Origin: Actinacidiphila epipremni
GTDB taxonomy: Bacteria > Actinomycetota > Actinomycetes > Streptomycetales > Streptomycetaceae
Assembly: GCF_012034175.1 (NCBI RefSeq)
Contig: NZ_JAATEJ010000007.1
Coordinates: forward strand, 234,745 to 298,744
DNA length: 64,000 nucleotides
Reading direction: 5' to 3'
Positions 1-7,398 of the stretch are shown here, one piece after another. The notes under the pieces were generated by a model. It was not told the DNA's origin. It ran no database searches and saw only the letters and a program-made list of their open reading frames with translations. A program made the position numbers and the translations under genes. Numbering within the stretch: position 1 is the stretch's first letter; each line of letters starts with the position of its first letter.

Positions 1-229
1 ACGCCAGCGCCGACAGCGTCAGGCCGTGCCGGTCGAACAGCGCGCGGACCTCGTCGGCCTCGCGCTTGCCGAGGGCGGTGACGTCGATATGGCTCGCCTC
101 GAAGTCCCGCGACCCGGTGGACGGCCAGGTGGCCACCTCCAGCGCCTGGTAGTCGTGCGCCGCCGCCCATGCGGCGATCTCGTCCAGCGGCAGCTGCGGA
201 AGGCAGGCGGTCAGGAAGCCCAGCTTCAT
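1..229 (-). CDS. Sugar phosphate isomerase/epimerase, N-terminal part (cut by window edge)
   Basis: Only the first 76 codons are inside the window. The start (MKLGFLTACLPQLPLDEIA) is the first beta strand and helix of a xylose-isomerase-like TIM barrel, and the following ALEVATWP matches the second strand of IolE/IolI-type sugar isomerases. Such enzymes usually carry out a keto-aldo or epimerisation step in sugar or inositol breakdown with a metal ion; the metal ligands lie outside the window. The ATG sits one base after the stop of the upstream oxidoreductase gene, and the GGAG inside the end of that gene is a good ribosome site, so the two are co-transcribed and probably coupled. The substrate cannot be told from this piece. 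Confidence 0.8.
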   Translation of the reverse strand, partial: MKLGFLTACLPQLPLDEIAAWAAAHDYQALEVATWPSTGSRDFEASHIDVTALGKREADEVRALFDRHGLTLSALA

Positions 230-230
230 C

Positions 231-1337
231 TCAGGAGACCTCTTTCCAGGACCGGTCGGCCGCCGACGCGAGGACGGCCTCGGTGACGCGCACCATGCGG
301 GCGGCGTCGTCGAACGTGGGGAAGGCGGGCGGGCCCGCGGGTGCCTCGCCCCGGACGGCGGCGTGCACATCGCGGACGAACGCGGCGAAGCAGTCGAGAT
401 AGCCCATCGGATGGCCGCCGGGCACCACCGACAGCCGCGCCGCGGCCGGCGAGAGCACCGCGGGGTCGCGCTGCACGGCGGCGTTCTCGCCGCGGCTGCC
501 GACGAACAGCGTCTCGGGGTTCTCCTGGTCGAAGGCCAGCGACGTGGTGGCGCCGTCGATCTCGAACCACAGCCGGTTCTTCCGGCCCGGCGAGATCTGC
601 GAGACGGTCAGCGCGCCGGTCGCGCCGCGGTCGGTGCGGAAGAGCATCTGCACCGCGTCCTCGGTGCGCGGTGTGCCGCCGGCCCTGGGCAGCGTCCGGC
701 TGGTGGCGGTCAGCTCGGCGATGCGGTGCCCGGTGACCCACTCGACCAGGTCGCACCAGTGCGAGCCGATGTCGGCGAACGCCCGCGACGGGCCGCCGGC
801 GATCGCATCCACCCGCCAGTTGGTGTCGGCCGGCTGCGAGAGCCAGTCCTGGAGGTAGTGGCCGTGCAGCAGCCGTACGTCGCCGGTCCGGCCGTCGCGC
901 ACCCGCTCCCGGGCCTCGGCGGCCATCGGGTGGTAGCGGTAGACGAACGGCACCGCCGCGACCCGGCCCGACTCCGCGGCGAGCGCGGCCAGTTCACCTG
1001 CGGTGGCGGCGTCCGTGGTGAGCGGCTTCTCGCACACCACGTGCTTGCCGGCGCGCAGCGCGAGCGCGGCGAGTGCGGCATGCGCGTCGTTGGGCGTGCA
1101 GATGTGCACCACGTCCACGTCGTCGCTGGTGACCAGCTCCTGCGAGCTGTCGAAGGCCCGCTCCACGCCGAGCGCGGCGGCGGCCTCCTTGGCCCGCGCC
1201 GGGCTGGAGGCGCTGACCCCGACCACCTGCGCTCCCGTACGGCGTACGGCGTCCATGTGTACGCGCCCGATCATCCCCACGCCGGCGATCGCCGTACGCA
1301 GCGACGAACCGGGCACGGACGTTGCGATACCGCCCAC
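231..1337 (-). CDS. Gfo/Idh/MocA family NAD(P)-dependent oxidoreductase
   Basis: A predicted cytosolic sugar or inositol dehydrogenase of 368 residues, normal for the family. Near the N terminus is the Rossmann nucleotide loop AIAGVGMIGRVHMDAV, followed by the family signature CEKPLTT with its catalytic-region lysine; the second half is the alpha/beta substrate domain. I chose the GTG at 1337 because a GGGAGGG ribosome site lies five bases upstream and a good minus-strand promoter sits at 1366-1394; an ATG further upstream at 1400 would lie ahead of that promoter. The gene is followed one base later by a sugar isomerase/epimerase and faces a ROK regulator, so it is the first gene of a small sugar catabolic operon probably controlled by that regulator. 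The exact sugar is unknown. Confidence 0.88.
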   Translation of the reverse strand: MGGIATSVPGSSLRTAIAGVGMIGRVHMDAVRRTGAQVVGVSASSPARAKEAAAALGVERAFDSSQELVTSDDVDVVHICTPNDAHAALAALALRAGKHVVCEKPLTTDAATAGELAALAAESGRVAAVPFVYRYHPMAAEARERVRDGRTGDVRLLHGHYLQDWLSQPADTNWRVDAIAGGPSRAFADIGSHWCDLVEWVTGHRIAELTATSRTLPRAGGTPRTEDAVQMLFRTDRGATGALTVSQISPGRKNRLWFEIDGATTSLAFDQENPETLFVGSRGENAAVQRDPAVLSPAAARLSVVPGGHPMGYLDCFAAFVRDVHAAVRGEAPAGPPAFPTFDDAARMVRVTEAVLASAADRSWKEVS

Positions 1338-1365
1338 AAATGCCCTCCCATTCCGCTTGCTGAAA

Positions 1366-1394
1366 ACGCTAGCCATCCGGGTTTCGGTTGACAA
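1366..1394 (-). promoter_or_regulatory. Promoter of the oxidoreductase operon
   Basis: On the minus strand TTGTCA (1389-1394) and TAGCGT (1366-1371) are separated by exactly 17 bases, a good vegetative actinomycete promoter. Predicted transcription begins near 1359, about 20 bases before the GTG start at 1337, which supports that start. Its -35 box overlaps the -35 box of the opposing ROK promoter. Confidence 0.6.
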
Positions 1395-1415
1395 TGGCAA
1401 GAATTCCGCTAACTT
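1388..1415 (+). promoter_or_regulatory. Promoter of the ROK regulator gene
   Basis: TTGACA at 1388-1393 is a consensus -35 box; TAACTT at 1410-1415 follows after 16 bases. It shares five bases with the -35 box of the minus-strand promoter, so a regulator bound here could control both directions. Confidence 0.5.
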
Positions 1416-1505
1416 CTGTCATAAATAGCGGGGGGCGGGCCCGGTGACCGCCTTGGTGAAACCGCGGGGTAAGCCGGGGGAAAACCTGACGAAAGGCGGC
1501 GCCCG

Positions 1506-2687
1506 GTGGCGGCAGCAGCAGACCGGCAGTTGGCGGCGCTCAGCGAACTCGCCGGCCTGGTCGCCGGCGGCGCCACCCGGCGCAGCCAGCTCGCGACCGC
1601 CACGGGCCTGTCCCGCGCCGCCGTCGCCCAGCGGGTCGACCTGCTGATCGACAAGGGCGTACTGGTCGAGACCGGCACCGTCGCCACCGAGCGCGGGCGC
1701 CCGCCGCTCACCTTGCAACTGGCGTCGGCCGGCGCCGTGGTGTGCGCGGTCGACCTCGGCGCGACCCACAGCAACGTCGCCGTCGCCGAACTCGGCGGCC
1801 GGGTCCTCGTCGAGGCCACCGAGGACCTGGACATCAACGACGGGCCCGAAGCGGTACTGACCGGTGTGCACCGGCAGCTCGGCCGGCTCGTCGCCGAGGC
1901 CGGCCACCCCGACACGCACGTACGGGCGATCAGCATCGGCGTGCCCGGACCGGTCGAGGCCGCCTCCGGCACCGTCATCCGGCCGCCGATCATGCGCGGC
2001 TGGGACGGCTACCGGGTGCCCGGGTTCTTCGCCGGCCGCTACGACGCGCCCGTCCTCGTCGACAACGACGTCAACATGATGGCGCTCGGCGAGTACGCCC
2101 ACCGGCCCGCGACCGCGCACCTGCTGTACGTCAAGGTCGGCACCGGCATCGGCTGCGGCATCGTCTCCGGCGGCGTCGTCCACCGCGGTGCGACCGGCGC
2201 GGCCGGCGACATCGGGCACATCCGGGTGCCGGGCCACGACGAGGTGCTGTGCCACTGCGGCAACACCGGCTGCGTCGAGGCCGTCGCCTCCGGCGCCGCG
2301 ATCGCCGCGACGCTGCGCGAGGCGGGGCTGCCGGCCGAGCGGGCCTCCGACGTCGTCAAGCTGGTCGCCGCCGGCGACCCGGTCGCCCGCCGCCAGGTGC
2401 GGCTGGCCGCGCAGCGGCTCGGGGACGTACTGGCCTCGCTGGTCAGCTTCTACAACCCGGACACGATCGTGCTCGGCGGCAGCATCGCCAGCCTGCACGA
2501 CGACCTGCTCGCCGACATCCGCGCCGCCGTCTACCGGCGCGCGCTGCCGCTGGCGACCCGTACCGTCGCGATCGAGACCACGCTGCTGGGCCGGCGGGCC
2601 GGTATCGAGGGCGCCCGGCGCCGCGCCGTCCAGCACCTGCTCTCGCCCGAGGGCATCGCCCATATGCTCGCCGGCGCGCCCGGCTGA
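1506..2687 (+). CDS. ROK family transcriptional regulator
   Basis: A 393-residue protein with an N-terminal winged helix (about residues 18-58, with SQLATATGLSRAAVAQRV as the recognition region) joined to a ROK sugar-kinase fold. The ATP-loop-like motif VDLGATHSNVAV and the ROK zinc signature CHCGNTGCVE are both present. ROK repressors of the NagC/XylR type bind sugars or sugar phosphates and control nearby catabolic genes. The GTG start has the ribosome site AAAGGCGG seven bases upstream. The gene is divergent from the oxidoreductase/isomerase operon, with overlapping -35 boxes, so this operon is the likeliest target. The ligand is not evident. Confidence 0.92.
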   Translation: MAAAADRQLAALSELAGLVAGGATRRSQLATATGLSRAAVAQRVDLLIDKGVLVETGTVATERGRPPLTLQLASAGAVVCAVDLGATHSNVAVAELGGRVLVEATEDLDINDGPEAVLTGVHRQLGRLVAEAGHPDTHVRAISIGVPGPVEAASGTVIRPPIMRGWDGYRVPGFFAGRYDAPVLVDNDVNMMALGEYAHRPATAHLLYVKVGTGIGCGIVSGGVVHRGATGAAGDIGHIRVPGHDEVLCHCGNTGCVEAVASGAAIAATLREAGLPAERASDVVKLVAAGDPVARRQVRLAAQRLGDVLASLVSFYNPDTIVLGGSIASLHDDLLADIRAAVYRRALPLATRTVAIETTLLGRRAGIEGARRRAVQHLLSPEGIAHMLAGAPG

Positions 2688-2692
2688 CCCCA

Positions 2693-2714
2693 GCGCCACC
2701 CCTACCGGTGGCGC
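2693..2714 (+). terminator. Hairpin terminator after the ROK gene
   Basis: GCGCCACC and GGTGGCGC form a perfect 8-bp stem with a 6-base loop, starting six bases after the ROK stop codon. No U-tract follows, as is usual in streptomycetes. Confidence 0.65.
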
Positions 2715-2799
2715 GCGAGCATACGCCACGACCCCAGAAATCGGCGGGCGTTTCACCGAACAACCGCGCGAGGGCGCGGCGGGTGGGCATCCTGGTGCC

Positions 2800-3921
2800 A
2801 TGGAGCATCGTGCCGATTCCGCCACCCCCGGCGGCCCTGCCACCGTCCACCGGACGATCCCGGTCAGCGCCCCGGAGTCGCCGGTCGCCGCGCTCGCCGA
2901 CATCGAGGCGTGGAAGGCGCGCAAGACCTACCCGTCGATGCTCTTCGCCGGCGGGCCGGTCTTCGGTGCCGCCCGCGCGTGCGAGGCCGGCCGGTGGGAG
3001 CTCCTGCCGCACTTCAGCGGGCTCGCCCCGCAGGACGCCAGGGACGGGCTCGGCGCGTACTTCCGCCGCGGCGCCGAGGAGTGCCGGGCCCGGGGTGACG
3101 CGCGTAGCGCCGACGAATACGCCGCCGCGGGGGAGCTGCTGGACTGGGAGGCGCGCGACGACCTCACGGTCGCGGGGCGGCGCTACCGGGTGGTGCGCGC
3201 CGAACGCTTCATCAGGATGGGCCCGGACGGGCCCGAGCCGCCCCGGGTCACCGACCCGGACCCCGGCGACCCCGGCGAGTGCGAGGGCATCGACCCGGCC
3301 GCCGGGCTCGTCGTCGACCCCTACGACCCCACCGGCGTGCCCGACGGGCTGCTCAAGGCCGAACTGCTCGCGGCGCTGCGCAAGCACGGCACCGTGCCCG
3401 GCGAGGTGCGCGCCGACTCGCACGCCGCCGCGCTCAGCCACCCCGGCGGGGTGCTGCTGCCCGCGACCTTCATGACGGCCGAGCGCGACGGCGACCGCTG
3501 GCGCCCCGGCTCCACCGGCACCGCGCCCACCCCGCAGTCCGCGCGGGACGCGCTGGCGATGCAGCTGCGCGTCATGCTCCCCTGGCAGCGCGACCTCACC
3601 GACGAGCAGCGCGCCGTCTACAACCGCGCCGCCGACCGCCTCGACGCCGACCGCTGCGACGAACTCGCCGTCGCCGGGCGCCACTTCCGTATCGTCCGGG
3701 TCGAACGCCTGCTCCGCGTCGGCCCCGAGGGCCCCGAAGGCCCGCGCCCCTCCGACCCCGACCCGGTCCCGCCCCTGATGGTCCAGGACCGCGAACTGCG
3801 CGACCAGGACCACTGCCCGGAGGACGACGACCCCGCCGACGAGCCCGACGAACGCACCCTGCGCTTCCTCCGCCTCTTCGACGAGGAAAGACGCCGCCGC
3901 CAAGCCCTGCGGGGCTCCTGA
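2800..3921 (+). CDS. DUF5954 family protein with internal duplication
   Basis: A 373-residue, probably cytosolic acidic protein without signal peptide or membrane segment. I recognise it as DUF5954, a family common in streptomycetes with no known function. It contains two copies of the same module: VAGRRYRVVRAERFIRMGPD around residue 124 and VAGRHFRIVRVERLLRVGPE around residue 290, each followed by a proline-rich SDPDP or TDPDP stretch and each preceded by an alpha-helical, acidic segment. This suggests a tandem duplication of one fold. It stands alone between the ROK regulator and the repair gene and is probably monocistronic. The ATG start follows a weak ribosome site (GGTGGG), so its translation level may be modest. 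A function cannot be assigned. Confidence 0.8.
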   Translation: MEHRADSATPGGPATVHRTIPVSAPESPVAALADIEAWKARKTYPSMLFAGGPVFGAARACEAGRWELLPHFSGLAPQDARDGLGAYFRRGAEECRARGDARSADEYAAAGELLDWEARDDLTVAGRRYRVVRAERFIRMGPDGPEPPRVTDPDPGDPGECEGIDPAAGLVVDPYDPTGVPDGLLKAELLAALRKHGTVPGEVRADSHAAALSHPGGVLLPATFMTAERDGDRWRPGSTGTAPTPQSARDALAMQLRVMLPWQRDLTDEQRAVYNRAADRLDADRCDELAVAGRHFRIVRVERLLRVGPEGPEGPRPSDPDPVPPLMVQDRELRDQDHCPEDDDPADEPDERTLRFLRLFDEERRRRQALRGS

Positions 3922-4013
3922 GGGCCGGGGCAGCGGCCTGCGCCTGAGCTTCCCCTGCGGGGGGCTTCGGGGGCTGCGCCCCGGGTGGGCGTGCCGAGCC
4001 GTGCCCCGGGCGT
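3922..4013. other. GC-rich intergenic spacer with hairpin-forming G-runs
   Basis: The spacer after the DUF5954 gene has a G-rich stretch followed by CTTCGGGGGCTGCGCCCC, which can fold into a stem-loop and resembles the short intergenic palindromes often seen in streptomycetes. It probably ends transcription of the DUF5954 gene. No gene is seen. Confidence 0.35.
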
Positions 4014-4149
4014 TCGGCGACCTCCGCCGCGCCGGAGCCGTGCGGCAGCCGCAGCGTGCGGCGGTATGTCCGCCGGCCCGGCGCCCCCGTCACCTCCTCC
4101 ACGCCGGCGACCGCCCGGGCGGCGAGGAAGCCGACGACGTGGCCGGCGT
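4014..4149 (-). pseudogene. 136-bp displaced fragment of an ada-alkA gene
   Basis: Bases 4014-4149 match 4792-4927 inside the neighbouring ada-alkA gene without gaps and with six mismatches by my count (about 96 percent). Read on the minus strand it encodes GHVVGFLAARAVAGVEEVTG and the residues that follow, the start of the AlkA domain. Five of the six differences are silent and one changes Val to Ala, so the two copies appear to have diverged while under protein-level selection; the fragment may come from a second, now lost, homologue rather than from a recent local copy error. It lies 20 bases beyond the 3' end of the intact gene, in the same orientation, with no start or stop of its own that makes sense. 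Confidence 0.75.
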
Positions 4150-4169
4150 GCGGGCGCCCCGCGCGCGGG

Positions 4170-5576
4170 TCAGGGGAGGTCGGCGGCTCCCAGGTGGTGG
4201 GTGGCGTAAGTGCGCCAGGGGTGCCAGGCGGGGGAGGCGGGGGTGCCGGGGAGGAGGACGTCGGGGTCGCCGAGGGCGCGCATGCGGATGGCGGCGGCGG
4301 TGTGCGGGGGCATCGCCGGGAGGGCCAGCAGGGAGCGCTCGGCCTCTTCGCGGGCCGCGCCCGGGTCGAGCCGGACGGCGCCGGAGGCGAGCGCGGCGGA
4401 CAGGGCGCGCAGCAGCGGGCGCACGCTCCCCGGCACCTGCGTCAGCTCCGCGTCCGCGAGGTCCGCCGGGCGGGGGAAGAGCCGGGTCAGGGTGCCGCTC
4501 GGGGCCGGCAGCGGCTCGCCGTACGCCGCCGCGACCGCCGCGCAGCGCTCCGGGTCGCCGATGACCGCCCGCAGCGCGTACTCCTCCGGGTCCGCGCTGC
4601 CCGGCGCCCGCAGGCCCGGCCTGGCCGCCACGGACGGCGCGAGCACCGGGTCCGCGCCCAGGCGCTCGGCCACCGCGTAAGGATCCGCGTCCAGGTCGAA
4701 CAGCCGGCGCATCCGCTGCGTCGCCGTCGTGAGGTCGCGCAGGTCGCCCAGGTGCAGCCGGCACTCCAGCCAGCCGCCGCGCCCCGGCCGCTCGGCGACC
4801 TCCGCCACGCCCGAGCCGTGCGGCAGCCGCAGCGTGCGGCGGTACGTGCGCCGGCCCGGCGCCCCCGTCACCTCCTCCACCCCGGCGACCGCCCGCGCGG
4901 CGAGGAAGCCGACGACGTGGCCGGCGTCGTACGCGCCCCGGTACGCCAGCCGCAGCGGCACCCCGGTCGCGGTGGCGTAGTCCCCGCACGGTCCCTCCGG
5001 CACCCGCCCGCCGCGCCTGCGGTGGGCCAGGCGCAGCTCGGTGGGCGTCGCCGCGTAGATCTCCCGGATCGTCTCGTTGAACTGCCGCACGCTTGCGAAC
5101 CCGGCGGCGAAGGCGATCTCCGCGGCCTGCATCGTCGTCGTCTGGAGCAGCACCCGCGCGGTGTGCCCGCGCTGCGCCCGCGCCAAGGCGATGGGCCCGG
5201 CGCCCAGTTCGGCGTTCAGCTGCCGCTGCACCTGCCGCGCGCTGTAGCCGAGCCGGCTCGCGAGACCCGCGACGCCCTCCCGGTCCACGACCCCGTCCCC
5301 GATGAGCCGCACCGCCCGGCCCACCACGTCCGCCCGTACGTTCCAGTCCGCCGACCCCGGCACCGCGTCCGGCCGGCACCGCCGGCAGGCCCGGAACCCG
5401 GCGCCCTGCGCCGCCGCGGCGGTCCGGTAGAAGGACACGTTCGCCCGCTTCGGCGTGATCGCCGGGCAACTCGGCCGGCAGTAGATACCGGTGCTGGACA
5501 CCCCGAAGAAGAAGACGCCGTCGAACCGCGCGTCCCTGCTGCGCACGGCCTCGTACCTGCTGTCCGCGGTCATCAT
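4170..5576 (-). CDS. Ada/AraC-AlkA fusion protein, glycosylase half degenerate
   Basis: A 468-residue fusion. Residues 8-80 form an Ada methyl-phosphotriester zinc domain with C33, C37, C64 and C67 at the spacing of the E. coli Ada ligands (C33 would be the methyl acceptor). Residues 90-190 hold a two-helix AraC DNA-binding domain (GVAGLASRLGYSARQVQRQL, then AEIAFAAGFASVRQFNE). From about residue 205 comes the AlkA N-terminal beta domain and then the helix-hairpin-helix glycosylase region. That last part looks broken: the usual GQQ-V-S segment after AVIG is missing, the hairpin reads LPAMPPHTA instead of LPGIGPWTA, and the block carrying the catalytic Asp between LLP and WHPWRTYA is about 25 residues short. 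It may act as an alkylation-responsive regulator without base-excision activity. A CATACT -10 box six bases before the first ATG suggests a leaderless mRNA. Confidence 0.85.
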   Translation of the reverse strand: MMTADSRYEAVRSRDARFDGVFFFGVSSTGIYCRPSCPAITPKRANVSFYRTAAAAQGAGFRACRRCRPDAVPGSADWNVRADVVGRAVRLIGDGVVDREGVAGLASRLGYSARQVQRQLNAELGAGPIALARAQRGHTARVLLQTTTMQAAEIAFAAGFASVRQFNETIREIYAATPTELRLAHRRRGGRVPEGPCGDYATATGVPLRLAYRGAYDAGHVVGFLAARAVAGVEEVTGAPGRRTYRRTLRLPHGSGVAEVAERPGRGGWLECRLHLGDLRDLTTATQRMRRLFDLDADPYAVAERLGADPVLAPSVAARPGLRAPGSADPEEYALRAVIGDPERCAAVAAAYGEPLPAPSGTLTRLFPRPADLADAELTQVPGSVRPLLRALSAALASGAVRLDPGAAREEAERSLLALPAMPPHTAAAIRMRALGDPDVLLPGTPASPAWHPWRTYATHHLGAADLP

Positions 5577-5582
5577 GCCCCC

Positions 5583-5588
5583 AGTATG
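5583..5588 (-). promoter_or_regulatory. Leaderless-type -10 box of ada-alkA
   Basis: CATACT on the minus strand ends six bases (GGGGGC) before the ATG at 5576, the spacing typical of leaderless streptomycete transcripts. The alkB gene at 61830 has the same arrangement, TATGGT then GGGGGC then ATG. Confidence 0.45.
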
Positions 5589-5780
5589 CCGCCGGGCCAG
5601 GCCCGGGCCTGGCGGTTTTCGGACGCGCACCCGCACGTCCGGCGGCCCGGCACCCGGCTCCCGGCGCCCGCGCGCCCGGCCGCGTCGGCGGGGCCCGCGG
5701 CCCGGTGCGGAGGGCCCGTGTCGTCGTGCCCCGCACCGTCGTCCGGCTGCTGTCCCGGGCGTGGCTCCCTGGGGGCCGGC

Positions 5781-6185
5781 TCAGCGCGGGCGGACCGTGC
5801 GCGGCCCCGCGCACACCGCGCCGGCGGACTCCACGCGGGCGCGCAGGCCCCGGTCGGCGGTCACCACGAGGCATGGGCGGCCGGCCGCCTCGGCGGCCAG
5901 CGCGGCGATCAGGTCGTCGCCGGAGCCCGGGGCCTCCTCGACGCGCACGCCCGGCACGGAAGGGACACCGCGGGCGGCGCCCTCGGTGACCAGGACGAGC
6001 TCGACCGGCCCGGCGGTCGCCCACTGCGGGGCGCCGGAGTTCGCCGGGAGGCCCGCCGCCGCGTACGGGACCAGCGCGTCGCGCAGCCGGGCCGCGGCCC
6101 CCTTGCGGTCCCGCCACCAGCCGTCCGGCACCGACCCGACGACGTTCGCGCCGTCCACGACCACCAGCGGCACCGGCCCGCTCAC
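5781..6185 (-). CDS. Small NYN/PIN-like protein
   Basis: A 134-residue cytosolic protein. The N terminus has LVVVDGANVVGSVPDGWW, the acidic first motif of NYN/PIN nucleases, and later acidic residues lie in GSGDDLIAALA and VTADRGLRARV, which together could bind a metal ion. Similar streptomycete proteins are often labelled NTP pyrophosphohydrolase, a name I do not see justified here. The GTG start overlaps the galM stop as GTGA, with a plausible GGCGGG ribosome site inside the galM end, so translation is coupled to galM. The link with sugar metabolism is not obvious; RNA cleavage or RNA binding is an inference from the fold. There is no signal peptide. Confidence 0.72.
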   Translation of the reverse strand: MSGPVPLVVVDGANVVGSVPDGWWRDRKGAAARLRDALVPYAAAGLPANSGAPQWATAGPVELVLVTEGAARGVPSVPGVRVEEAPGSGDDLIAALAAEAAGRPCLVVTADRGLRARVESAGAVCAGPRTVRPR

Positions 6186-7279
6186 GGCCGGCCCCCGCCC
6201 GCCAGGTGCGGGAAACCGAACTCCGTGCGGCTGCGCGCGACCTCGCCGGGCCGCAGCACCGTCGAGGGGTAGGCGGCGCGGTTCGGCGAGTCGGGGAAGT
6301 GCTGGGTCTCCAGGCACACCGCGTCGTGCCTGCCGTACCGCCGGCCGTCCGGGCCGGCCAGCGTGCCGTCGAGGCGGTTGGCGGTGTAGAGCTGCACGCC
6401 GGGCTCGGTGGTGCGCACCTCCAGCGTCCGCCCGCTGCCGGGGTCGTGCAGCACCGCCGCCGTCCGCAGGCCCGCAGGACCGGCGCCCGGCCGCAGCACG
6501 TAGCAGTGGTCGTAGCCCTTTGCCGCCGTGATCTGCGGGTCGGGCGAGCCGATGCCCTCGCCGATCGCCCGCGGCGAGGTGAAGTCGAACGGCGTGCCGG
6601 TGACGAGCTGTTCGGGCCCCCAGGGAATCGCCTCGGAGGAGACCGGCAGGAATCCGTCGGCGTCGATGCGCAGCATGTGACGCAGTATGCCGCCGCCGGG
6701 TGGCCCCGGCTCGGCCGCCGGACCCGCGAGGTTGAAGTACGCGTGGTTGGTGAGGTTGACGACGGTGGGCCGGTCGGTGCGGGCCTCGAAGGACAGCGCC
6801 AGCGTGCCCTCGTCGTCCAGCGCGTATGTCGCCGTGACGTCCAGCGCGCCCGGGAAGCCCATCTCGCCGTCCGGGCTGTGCAGCGTCAGCCGCAGCGCCC
6901 CGGGCAGCGGCTCGGCGTCCCACACCCGGCGGTGGAAGCCGTCGGGGCCGCCGTGCAGGGTGTGGCCCGCGTCGTTGGCGGGCAACCGGTGCAGCCGCCC
7001 GTCGAGCAGGAACCGCGCGCCGCCGATCCGGTTGGCGTACCGCCCGACGATCGCCCCGAAGTACGGGCTGCGCTCGGCGTACGCGGGCACGTCCGGCAGT
7101 GCGAGCACCACCGACGCCCGCCGCCCAGCCCGGTCCGGCACGTGCAGGGCGTGCAGGATGCCGCCGTACGTCAGGATCTCCGCCCCGACGCCGGCCGCGG
7201 ATTCCAGCCGCCAGCGCTCCACGGGCCGCCCGCCCGGGGCGGTTCCGAAGGGCGAGCACTGCGGTACGGGTCGGGGCAT
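6182..7279 (-). CDS. galM: Aldose 1-epimerase (galactose mutarotase)
   Basis: A 365-residue cytosolic enzyme of normal length that interconverts alpha and beta anomers of aldoses. Visible signatures are NRIGGARF near the substrate cleft, AGHTLHGG with its conserved histidine, NLTNHAYFNLAG with the catalytic acid histidine, and CLETQHFPDSPN with the catalytic-base glutamate. The ATG has GAGG seven bases upstream. It lies just downstream of the LacI regulator and the furanose-type ABC importer, on the same strand, so it probably serves the same sugar pathway by adjusting the anomer or ring state of imported arabinose or galactose. Its stop overlaps the start of the next small gene. Confidence 0.93.
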   Translation of the reverse strand: MPRPVPQCSPFGTAPGGRPVERWRLESAAGVGAEILTYGGILHALHVPDRAGRRASVVLALPDVPAYAERSPYFGAIVGRYANRIGGARFLLDGRLHRLPANDAGHTLHGGPDGFHRRVWDAEPLPGALRLTLHSPDGEMGFPGALDVTATYALDDEGTLALSFEARTDRPTVVNLTNHAYFNLAGPAAEPGPPGGGILRHMLRIDADGFLPVSSEAIPWGPEQLVTGTPFDFTSPRAIGEGIGSPDPQITAAKGYDHCYVLRPGAGPAGLRTAAVLHDPGSGRTLEVRTTEPGVQLYTANRLDGTLAGPDGRRYGRHDAVCLETQHFPDSPNRAAYPSTVLRPGEVARSRTEFGFPHLAGGGRP

Positions 7280-7398
7280 CGGCGGTCCTCGGCGGTCGGT
7301 GGCGGCGGACGGTACGGGCGGGTGCGGTGCGGCGTCGTACGGGCGGTTGCGTGCGGTACGGGCTGTGCGGGCTGTGCGGGCGGTGCGTGGCGTTCGCG
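7280..7398. repeat. Short G-rich tandem repeats between galM and lacI-type gene
   Basis: The 119-base spacer contains imperfect repeats of GTGCGG and GGGCTGTGC units (for example 7355-7395). They encode nothing recognisable. They may be slippage products or serve as a weak terminator. Confidence 0.4.

Noticed and set aside
231..1400. Start of the Gfo/Idh gene at 1400
   Set aside because: It would precede the predicted promoter and lacks a ribosome site; the GTG at 1337 has both.
7280..7398. Small peptide gene in the G-rich repeats
   Set aside because: The repeats give only Gly/Cys/Arg noise in each frame and lack a ribosome site.
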